From Zygnema cylindricum (lineage: Eukaryota > Streptophyta > Zygnematophyceae > Zygnematales > Zygnemataceae): DNA of 64,000 nt. The translations under genes were made by a program, and so were the position numbers. How positions within the stretch are numbered: position 1 is the stretch's first letter; each line of letters opens with the position of its first letter. The DNA is taken from NCBI GenBank assembly GCA_037447655.1, contig JBBHKE010002740.1, positions 22,728 to 86,727 of the forward strand. The letters run 5' to 3'. The notes under the pieces were generated by a model. The model was not told where the DNA came from. It saw only the letters and a list, made by a program, of their open reading frames with translations, and did not search any database. Of the stretch, positions 27,402-38,200 are shown one piece after another.

Positions 27402-28300
27402 TGTGTGAGAGCTATTGCAGATTCAGCGGCATTTGAGATTTCCTGAAACAACTAGCAACGAGAATCAATGAGCTCGTATTTCTGCACACACAGTGAATTT
27501 TATCTTATCCTATCATACAGGAGGTGCCTTCAGAACAGGAGGTGACTTCAGAACAGGAGATGCCTTTGCAAGATTATTATTTCTACAAATAAATGTGATT
27601 AACGTGAGTGTAAAGCTATTCAGCAAATAAGTCAACCCCAAGGCAAGGATTTAGTATAATGATTATTTCTGCTGAAAATTCCTGTTTCATGCCTCCAAGA
27701 ATTCCGAAGTCAAACTTTCGAGTTGAAATTGCAAATATCATTTGATAACTTTTCCTTTTGCCGAAAGTTATCTTTCGGTACAGTACTGTACTGTTCGAAA
27801 GAAGTTTAAAAATTCGGTGACGTATGAACCGAGCTGAAACTCTGGATGTACTTTTTTCAATGCAATGCATCATCAAGCACACTAAACATGTCGTGAAACT
27901 GTACACGTAGGAACAAGTCCAGGCCATTTAGCTACTTTTTTGCCACGTGGCAGTTAGTTAGGTGTCTGCCCAAGGCAAGCACACGGTGGATTCTTGTGCT
28001 CAGTGCTGAACCGAAATCACGGAACACAAAAAGATTTGTCGTTCTTATCTTGGCCGTTTATGGAAAAACTTAGTCCTTTGATCAGTTAGGGCAAATGGTT
28101 AGCCCCGGCCGTACACCTGTCCGAATTGGGCTCTTTTGTGCGAATTCGATATTGCCTTTGCAAGCGAACTGGAGGCCGCCTTTCAAATGTTTCGTATTGA
28201 GGCGATTATCCTCAGTATTGTACGTAGCGGCATGAAGTTGAGCTTGTATTCATAATTTTTAGTGCTTCGGGAATGAAACAACTAGAAACAAGGTACAGTA
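27402..28300. promoter_or_regulatory. Presumed VPS13 5' UTR and promoter region
   Basis: This is the space upstream of the VPS13 start codon, before the first mobile element. It is AT-rich and contains short direct repeats such as two copies of TTCAGAACAGGAG near 27,530-27,560. No clear TATA box or transcription start can be fixed by eye. The role as a promoter is inferred from position only. Confidence 0.4.
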
Positions 28301-28508
28301 CACCGAGTATCGCTATTAATGTTTGTTTTCCACTTTAAATATCTTTTCTCCGTACACACTTGTCCGATCTTCACATGGAGACCGCCAGTTGGATGGTAAA
28401 AATCTTGGCTTTCAATCGAAACCGTCAGATCCATAATCCGACAAGCGTGTACGGAGAAAATATGTTTTACGCGGACAAAAAAACTAACACTAATAGCGAT
28501 ACACGGTG
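28301..28508. mobile_element. Stowaway-like MITE, 208 bp (family A copy 1)
   Basis: The terminal inverted repeats are CACCGAGTATCGCTATTA at the left and the complement of CACCGTGTATCGCTATTA at the right. They are flanked on both sides by TA, the target duplication of Tc1/mariner-type elements. The interior is non-coding. Related copies lie near 60,101-60,314 and at 62,710-62,926, all sharing CCGTACAC...GTGTACGG inner arms. Confidence 0.85.
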
Positions 28509-29641
28509 TAGCAAACTAAAAACTACAGTAACAACCCGAGCCCGTGAACTCTAGGGTCTTTACACTATCAACAAAAGAAGGGTTGACAAAGGTTAAGTAG
28601 AGTGTTGACATAAAATTGTCACAAAGAATGGAATTCAACTCTTGGTCATAAAGTTTACACCTCTAATTAAATTAAATATTGAATGCTTGACCTAATGGTG
28701 CGTATAGAGCCGCAATTAACTTCAGATTTTTTGCATCCAATGCCCCCGTCGCTATCGGCTGGAAAGAGCCAAAAAACGTCCTTGAAAGAAAAACAAATGG
28801 CATGTATTTTGAATTTTCTAATTAGTGCAAGATTTGGCCAAAATGCCGCAGCCATGTCTATTCTTTCTGCACATTGTAGACTTTTATCTTTGGCAAGGTC
28901 AAATTCGTTTGACCGGAAGAGAGAACAATCGTTTGTCAAATACTGTCTTCTATGCCCCATGACCACTATGCCCCATGACCACTGTTTAATTTATGTTTTG
29001 TTGTTAAGAAAACGTTTTTATGTAAAAACGTGCTCCACTCTGAGAAATAGTTCCACTGCTAAAGCTGTGTTCTGCTTAAAATTGTGTTCCACTATTAAAA
29101 TATATTCCACTGTAACAATTGTAGATGAAAAATCATATTATGAAAAACGTAATGCGATACAGTACATAAACACCATAATATAAACCTCACAAGTTTGACC
29201 CACTTTGATACTTAGCAGGTGATAAATTTAAAAAAAAAAAAAAACTTAGAATGTTTTTGAAATAACAAGGAAAAAATACTCATTTTCGGAAAAAAACATT
29301 TAAGGAAAAACACATTTAAGGAAAAACACATTCAAGAAAAAACACATTTCTGAAGCCAGTGTTAAGCTTCTTAAGCATGGTGGGTACAATTTTCAACTCA
29401 AACAGATAAAATATATCGCTATATTTTGAGCGTCACACCCGCATCACAACATTTCTACCTTTATTCTTTCCAGCAACTTTGAAGGGGCTAAAAGTTATTA
29501 AACTAAACTATTTAACATTCTTTACTTCCAAACACAAACGTAGATTTACCATTGTCTACAAACCCGAAAATACCTCTAAATTATAGTGCACATTAACATT
29601 CGTTCTTTATATACAAAAAAGGAAAGAATGGACCATTGTAA
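28509..29641. other. Intergenic spacer between VPS13 and the PIP-box gene
   Basis: No gene is supported here. A perfect 16-bp tandem duplication (ATGCCCCATGACCACT) lies at about 28,951-28,983. Short A-rich runs with repeated AAACACATTTAAGGAAAA words lie at about 29,295-29,350. The left part of this spacer is probably the 3' flank of the upstream PIP-box gene. Open frames of 99 and 166 codons on opposite strands overlap each other and have no features of a real gene. Confidence 0.5.
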
Positions 29642-31750
29642 TTACCCTAAAGATGTATTCATAAAGGCTAAGCGAAAAAAACGACTTCGACGGTATGACA
29701 AGGAGTAATTCTCGACCCAACTTTTAATTACTTCCCATAAATGTAAAAGAGGAGATTCCGGCAAGACCTGCAAGAAAACGACAATATAAATATACGTTAG
29801 AATCCCATACTCCTTCAAGTTCCTCCATGATTTTATTATAAAGTTTGGCTAAACAATTGCTAACAACTCGCAAAAAAAAGAAGAAAAGAAAAGAAAAAGG
29901 AACGAGATGGCGACAAATAAGATTATCATTTGTTCTTAAGCAACCGTCAAAACCTCCTATCCAAAGTTAGAAGTTTTGCCATTAGAAAATCGAAGGACAA
30001 ACTGACCGGTTGTTTTTTTTTTTTTTTCCCCACTTGTAAAGTACGGGCAATGAAGGTTTAGTATACATTTTAACTCAAATTTAGCAAAAGAAAATGCAGT
30101 TTTTTACAGAGTACAAAGGGAACCATGTCTGCTTAAGTAAAATACATACCAAAAACATATGAAATGCTCTCATTTTTCTCAATTAAAAATATGGTTGGTT
30201 CATCTGTTTACTTGTCCTGCTTGTAGAATCGTAGAAAAAAAAATAGATCATATAGTTGCATTGGTCATGGCCCAAAATAATGTATGTTTTTTGTCTTTAT
30301 TACATCATCGTGTCCCCATTTCACAAGCTTATTCAATCAGGTTTGAGCATTCTTCTTTACCGATAAAGGGTGAATTGTGGTGAAAATGAAAAACCAGGAT
30401 TGAAATTAAAGGTTTCTCCAACAGATTTAAGGTCATAAAAAGTAGTTGAACTGTTTACCCTTTGCAAGTGTATCATATGTTAATAGGCTTACACGTACAA
30501 TACTTTTAAATCCATGATAAGAAATTGAGGAATGGTCATAATTTGTTACCGATTCAATGAATCCAATCAAGGGAAAGAAAAAACGAGTAGAGAGGGAATG
30601 TTATCTTTCACCACTACTTTTGGATATTTAGGTCTTACAAGAAGAAACCAAACCAAACAATATTACTTAAACGATCAAAAAAAATGGAAAGTTTTCTTCC
30701 AGATTATGACGAAATTCTCAGTTTTTCTTTAAATTTCCCAACTTCCAAAACTTAAAAACATGTGCCATTGGAGTGAAAACACAAACCTGATCAGTATCGT
30801 GGCCAAATTCAAAAGCCGGAATTTTCAAATTAATACTGCCAACATACAAAAAGTCACACAACAACATTTTAATTAATTTAAAAGTAAGGATTTAAGTCTC
30901 AACATCATTATAACGAGGAAAAGTCCAAAGATACGTTTGTTGCCTGGACCTTTCTCTCTCCCAATTCTTTTCCAAAACCACTCCATAAATACAGGAGTTT
31001 GTATAAGACAAGAAATGGCTGAACCGACATCTGAATAATGGTAATCGAAGTACCATTATTTGGTAATATAATGGTAATCCGATTTATAAAGAACCACACA
31101 TTTGTATTTTTATTTTTATGTACCCCAAAAAGGCGAAAGTAAGAATACTAAATATTACAAGTAAAAAAAAATTCAAAAATTCAAAATAGAAATCCTTTCA
31201 AAATAGAAATCCTAAAAGGCCAAAAGCAGAAACCCTAAAAACTCTCAAAAGGGAAGAAAGAGAGGGAGGCAGAGAGGGGGAGAGAGGGAGGGAGAAAGCG
31301 CCTTTCTATACCTGCTTCGACATTGCCATATTGAATCATTCACATTTTCAACAAAATTGATTCGTAAGTCCGGATGTTCGTGTAAAACTCTATCGATGGC
31401 CCCTTTCATCAGTTGATTCTGGAGACACCAAAAAAATTGATGGAAGAATTGAAGAATTAATACCATACTGTACCTCACTTAATATACAATATGCATAGAA
31501 AAAACAGGACAGACACACCTTCTTATGTCCATATATACATATATATATACATACATGTACGTATATATGCATATATGTCTGTATCTATACATATGTATAC
31601 GTATATATACATATATACACATATATATACGTATATATACACGTATATATATACACACACACACACACGTGTATATATACATATATATATACATACATAT
31701 ATATGCATATATATATATACATATATACATATATACATACATATATATAC

Positions 31751-31785
<35 letters not shown>

Positions 31786-32241
31786 TGTATATCATAAAAC
31801 CATTTCCTACGAGAATATCAAGATAAGAAAACAGTAGAAATTTTATCCGACCCAGAGGGGTTGTTACGATTGGAGCTTACCTTCAGTAAGTCTTTTACCA
31901 CATTAGAACAATGGGCTGAATTATCCACCCTCTCCCTCCCTCCCCCCCCCCCCCCCCCCCCCCCCCCCCAAAAACCCGCCCAAATAATACTTGTAAGCAC
32001 ACTTGTAATTTCTATCCTACCAATCCACTGCCATCACAAACATGGTTCACAAGCTAAATGGAAAACGGGAAAAACACCTTATCTATATAACCAAAACAGG
32101 ATTAAAAAGGAAAAAGGGAAAAAAAAAAGAATAAATTGAAAAGAAACGTACAGTCAATCGCACTCAGAGGAATATCTGTAGGGACCATTGGCCCAATTTT
32201 TGCAATCTCCAGTCTTTCTTCATTGCTGCCTTGGAAGTTGC
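29642..32241 (-). CDS. PIP-box gene exons 10-14 and stop
   Basis: Exons read as 32241-32152, 31915-31881, 31418-31312, 30835-30787 and 29767-29642. They chain in phase to [76 protein letters not shown] and a C-terminal [15 protein letters not shown] followed by a basic tail. All five introns use GT-AG. The smooth phase agreement over five short exons is the best evidence that this is a functional gene rather than chance frames. Confidence 0.75.
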
Positions 32242-35200
32242 CTGGAAGCTTCACATTCACACGTGTGAGACAAACAATAATTATCCCCTCCTATACACAT
32301 AAAATTCACATGTAATTTTGATATAAACCCTTTTTAACTTCATGCGGTTTCAGTCAAGTTTTTTGATAGGAGTTTCAGTTGAAAAGGAGAGGAGATCGCC
32401 TAAAAGAGGCAGACAATGAAAAGAAGTAGGTAATCTTGTTGATATAGCTACTTTATTAAATCTCAAGCTAACAGACACAAGAGTGTGGAACTTTCATCAA
32501 TTGATCATACATCAAATATACATTATATCATACATCATTTCATCAAGTCAGATGCGTCAAACTCCAATCCAAGAAAACAAAAACTAGAAAAANNNNNNNN
32601 NNTACATGGCTTAAAGTCCATGGGCTATTAGCTATATAGCGGAGCTATATAGCTAATAGTTTTTTTTTTTTTTAAATGCCTCGATATATTGACGATACGA
32701 TATATCGGCGATATATCGGCTAAACATCGCGATATTTAGATAATCGATATATCGAGGCGATATATCGATTATCGGGTACCTGAAATTCGGTACATATCGA
32801 ATATCGGCTATTGGTCCTCGATACCCAACACTACCAGAAAGTATCAAAACGGAGATGGGCGACCGTGATTGGCCAATGAGAGCACAGAAAGCCACGTGTC
32901 AAAATTTGAAAAACCACGGGATGTGACAGCGCAAGCTTCAAAAAAACCTCCAGAGTGACGACAAATCACTTACGACAAAAGACAGTAATTGGTTTATTCA
33001 CTTATTGCGACCGGGCCGTCGATTCGCAATCACAGCGACAGGTAACGATTCCCTAAACGACAAAGTTTAGTACTAAAACAGTGACAAATAGTGTGAGGAG
33101 TTTATTTTATATTGACGACGTTTTCTTTGGTTGAAGTGCGAGTTTTAGGGTTTTTGTTTTCGGGATTTTCCATGCTTACTTGGATCCAAGAAAAAATCTG
33201 TACATACCAGCGCGACGCGACGGATAGAAAGCGCCAACAAAGAACGTTGGTATATATAATTAAAATTGAATGTAATGTGTGTGTGTGTATATATATAAGT
33301 ACACATATATATGTATATATATGTGTGTAATTGTGTATATATATATATATGTCTATATATATGTATATGCATATAAATATTAGTGTTGTGTATCAGTAAA
33401 AAACTTATCGCGATAACACCGATACCGATAGTTATCGGTTAACGAACGGTCAGAGGTTCCGATATATCGGTCTGGAACCAACAAATTCCATATCGGCGAT
33501 AACTTTCAAAATATATAGTATGCATACAATAGTACTTTATAACATACTGTATTATTTTATTGATTTTATATAGCGTGGCATGCCTCGTATGAAAATCTGT
33601 TCCGTCAAAGTTTAACTGAAATTTATTACGGTAAACGCAACACATAAACGTTGGCCGGTTAACTGAAAAAAAAATTTACGGCGACGTACGGAAATTTACT
33701 AAAAAACTGGTGAACATGGAACTGGAAGAGGACGGCGGACACAAAAGTACAACGGACGCAAAATAACATTCTACGCGCCGCCGGAATCGAACGGACGACT
33801 TGGAATGAGAAAACACGAACGGACGGGCCAGCGTGAGCGCCGACATCCCGGAATGGCTCTTTTGACAGCTTTTGCCAAAAAAGCCGACAGATTGACACGT
33901 GGCAGGTCCCCAGTGGATCTAAAGGAATTAAGGGACAAAGCCATGGCGTCGGATGTGAAAGGTACATCGTTTTTACTGGATCCGTATCAAAATCGTACGG
34001 ATTTCATGGCGGCTACGGTATTTTCTATGCTTGTACACGTCCGGAGAATATGACGTACAGTTGAGTGTACAGACCGTACATTTATCTGTACGGTCAGTAC
34101 AGTTATCGCCGATAATTATCGTTATCGGCATTATCGCTGATAAATACCCGATATTATCGGCTACTTATCGGCGATAACATCGATGTCGATATATCGTACC
34201 GATATATCGATTATCGGATACCTGAAAAAAGGCCCATATCGGTTATCGACAAATCCTTACCGATACACAACACTAATAAATATGTTAATATACACATATA
34301 TATATACACACACATTGCATTCAATTTTAATTATATCATATATATAGCTCACTTATCTTGTACAAATGAAGGGAATTGGATATGCTATATTAAGAAAGAG
34401 CCTGAAATTATAAAGAAATTAGGTTAAATATTTAGCTAAAGACTCTGTGCAATATAGTGTAGATTTTGTTTTTTGTGCCCCGTGCTTACGCAGAATGGTT
34501 TAGACCAACTTAAGCGAAATATAAGGATTCATACTTTATTTTTTTATCCTATACTTGCCTATCTTCGCACGAAAACTAGATTGGTTGTCGCCTTGTCGGT
34601 GAGTAACTAAAAATTTCGGTTGCGATGCCTTCCCAACAAAATGCAAGTGTACGACAAAATAGTCCAGAAATAATGTTTTTTTTACTACATGTAACAATAA
34701 AAGCAGATCGAACTTGTTTGTAAAGGGGTATTTAGGTGTTATGAATATAGAGTACTAAATTTGGCGGACGTCCGCGAAAGAATCGCGCGATTTAGAGTCC
34801 TATTTCAAAAGATATAGCGATGGGTGTATTTAGGTGACAGCTAGGGGTCAAAATAATAGGTGGGAAACATTGAAACGGGTTAAGGGTCAAAGTAGTCGCG
34901 GAATTTAAGGCGTTTGTCTATATAAAGTACTAATATTGGTTTGGTACATATTATGGTTCGTTTCGTACGATTTTTAGTACGAAACGTCATAATTCAAATT
35001 TGTAAGTTTCGTAGGTAGTTTCGCAAGTTAAATTCGCGACGCACGATCGTGCGAAGTCGCGTTTCGATTTGCGTGCACTTTTGCACGTAAATGCTACGTA
35101 GTAAAATGTAGTGTTTGATTGGTTAGTAAATGATATGTAGTTAGGGGGAGATTTCGCACGCTTTTGCATTGGACAGTCCGAGTCCTTGCTGATCAATGAT

Positions 35201-38200
35201 TGGCCCAAGTAAAAGCCTGTTCAAACGGAGCTTTGACTCTGGCTTGGCTAGTCCAGGGCGACGATGGATAAATAGTGAAGTGTAAGAGGAGAGTAGACAT
35301 CTTTTCTTTTGGAAAAGTTTGTGGAAATTCCGGGTGATCTTGGTCCTGAGCGATTAATACCAAATTGGAGGAAAGGCATTTTGCATTGAAATCTCTTACT
35401 AACTAAATAGTGTTTTAGTAGTTAAGAGATAGAATTATTAAGAGTGGAGGGTAGTGGAAAACACTTTAATAAGAAGGGTTGAGCCACGAGGGCAAGAGAC
35501 CAAGCTAATGTTATGTGGACAAAAGCTACTTCTAATTTAAAGTTGATCCTTATGTGAGTGTTGTCCAATGTGGATGTGTATTTTCCAATGTGTGGAATGT
35601 GTGGTTGGGAATGTTTGTAGTAATGGGATTTTTTGAGAGGTAGGAGATCCTGTTACATATGGTATCAAAGCTTGGTTAGAAACCAGGGAGAAGTTTGCTC
35701 ACTCGAATATCGACTGCCGTGACCGGTGAGGGTGCTCTAACCTGTGTCAGTAGAACCACAATGTGAAGTGGTAGGGGATTGGAGGGAAACTGAGTGATCA
35801 CACTGCCAGCGGCCGCTGGTTAGATGTGGGGCGTGCTTAGTTCCTCAGGACTAAGGCGGGGTGGGTAGTGTAGCCACCGCTGAAGCTCACTCCAATTACC
35901 TAGAGGCCAAACAAACTTGCATTCTCCTAGCAATGATTCATGTGTAGAGGAAGGGCTTGTAGCCATGAAGGGTGTGTCTGGTTTGCTTTGGGCTTCATTG
36001 TGAAGTTGGTTGTTTGTGGGATTTCGTGAGAGTTTCCTCTTTACACAATTGATTATCATGGCAACTGCTGGTGCTTCTTCATCTTCTTCAGTGGCACCAG
36101 CTGCCTCAAATCAACAAAAAGTACAAATTTATGAGCAACGCCCAACTTAATTTTGGCTCAAGCAAGCCAGAAGGTATCGATCTGACAAAAGAACCTCAAG
36201 CAAGCAAAGTACTTTTGAAAGTCAGAAACGAACTTGATAAAAATTGATTTCTCCTCTGGAAGTTTCTCATCCACTTCCTATAGTTGAAGTGATTTCCCTC
36301 CTGCAGATACATTAATATCAACTTGGCTGTTTCGCTCAAAAGTCTTCATAATTTTCAAATGGTGAAGCAAACACATGTTTGTAAGGATCTTCTTCTATGA
36401 ACTTGTAACTAATTGTAAAGGAATTTTGCATCTCAATTTTTATGAAGGAATTGTGAAACAACCCAAATTTCGAAGCTTGAATTCATGGCTTAGCAAGTCT
36501 ATGAGAGAAAAAATGGAGGAGTTTAATTACAATTGTAGTAGGTGTGCTCTTGCAGTCTTTATGGAAAACCATGACCGGCCAATACTGTGTTAACCTAGGA
36601 AATTGTTTACAGAACTAAAACTATTAGCTTCATGTTTCCTTCCAGTCCATTGAAGGTGTTTATGATAATAAGTAAGGTATAACCAACCTGCTAAAAAGCT
36701 AGGATCCCTCCCATTGACAGCAGCAATCTCGTGGTGTCAGACAGTCTGCGTGCCAGTCTTGCATACAAAGCGTCAATTTAACAAAAAAATAGCATAAAAG
36801 TGAAGATAAAAAAGAAAGATAAAGAAAAAAAAAGATAAAGACACGTAGCCTAATAGCCAGTTTGGCTTTATGTTAAATTATAATCACATATACAACTGTC
36901 GTGAGTATGGTTTCTGAAGTCTTACAAACAAATTTAGCATCTTTTAAATTATTTTTTTTGTTAGTGCGGCTCTTTAACTCACGTGCAATCTGAAGTGGCG
37001 AAGGGCGGTAACCCTGCACCGGAAATGCCCTCAATTGAGTAAAACGCATGTTAGTACTATAGAAAATTTATTTGTTTGAGGAGCAAGTAATAGGGGCATC
37101 CATCAGGTTCCATTGGCCCTTCAAAAACCCTCTTCAAATTGAATATTCTCAGCCAATTTGACAGTGTACCTAGTTTTGTCTGTTGATGTTTGAAGCAGTC
37201 TTCCATATACTTCTTAAAACACTTTTGCAACACTAAGTATCACATGCTGTAAACAGTCAATATTGCAGATGACTTAAAAAGATGTTATATCTTTTATAAA
37301 ATCATGAAAGCATTCGAAGCGAGTTTACTATGCCTCCACTGAATAATCAGGCCACATTGTCCTGTTTTATATTCTTCAAGGATATTTCTCAAACCGTTCT
37401 ACCTTCTAAAGATTCAATGAAACCAAACATCATTAAAATACCTTCAGGTCATAAACTTTCACTTCTTTTCAGTCGTTCATAGTCCTTTAAGCAAGCACCT
37501 TCAGTATACAGCAATTCAAATTAAACACATATCCTAGCCAAGTGGTCCTTGGCAAACATTGGGAACATCAAAATGTCATACAAGTTAATTCGTTTTCACA
37601 TAAGAATCAAAACAATAGAAGCAAAGGTTTTTTATTCTATCGGCAACATAAACACCATAAATAAAGCAGAAAATAATGTTAAAGTTTTAGACACAAAAAG
37701 TGTGTCGGCCGAGGCTGGAACTTTGCTTCACAATTGCAGGTTAATTAAAGAGTGAAACCAGAGTGAAAATAGAGTGCAAACAGAGCGGAAACCGAGTGAA
37801 ACAACATACAAAGAGAGTGCAAACAGAGTAGAAACAGAGTGGAAATAGAGTGGAAACAGAGAAAACAGAGAAAAAACATAGAGAAAACAGAGTGAAGACA
37901 TGAACACCTGTGATGCAGCCACAGTGAGCCACATGAGCAGAGGAGTGTGCGGATGAAGTATTGCATCTTCGATGGCAATAATGGTCAACCGGCGCAAGTA
38001 TTCCACAAGCCCGTTTTTCAGCCCACTGTTATCCTGTACAACCAGGAAGCATAGAAGCAATTTGAATTTCCAGCACTTGACAAAGTAATTGATATTGAAG
38101 ATTTAGCTAAATTGGTAAGGAAAGGTACCAATGCTTATGAAATTGTTGTGACCGATGGGCCTCTCACCTTGATTAAATGTACAGCCACACGGATTGCAGA

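Noticed and set aside
28683-29183. 166-codon frame on plus and 99-codon frame on minus
   Set aside because: The two overlap; neither has family motifs, splice logic or a neighbour context. The region overlaps a tandem duplication.
31479-31826. Open frames of up to 111 codons on both strands
   Set aside because: They are translations of the TA/CA microsatellite (Tyr, Ile, His, Thr, Cys and Val only).
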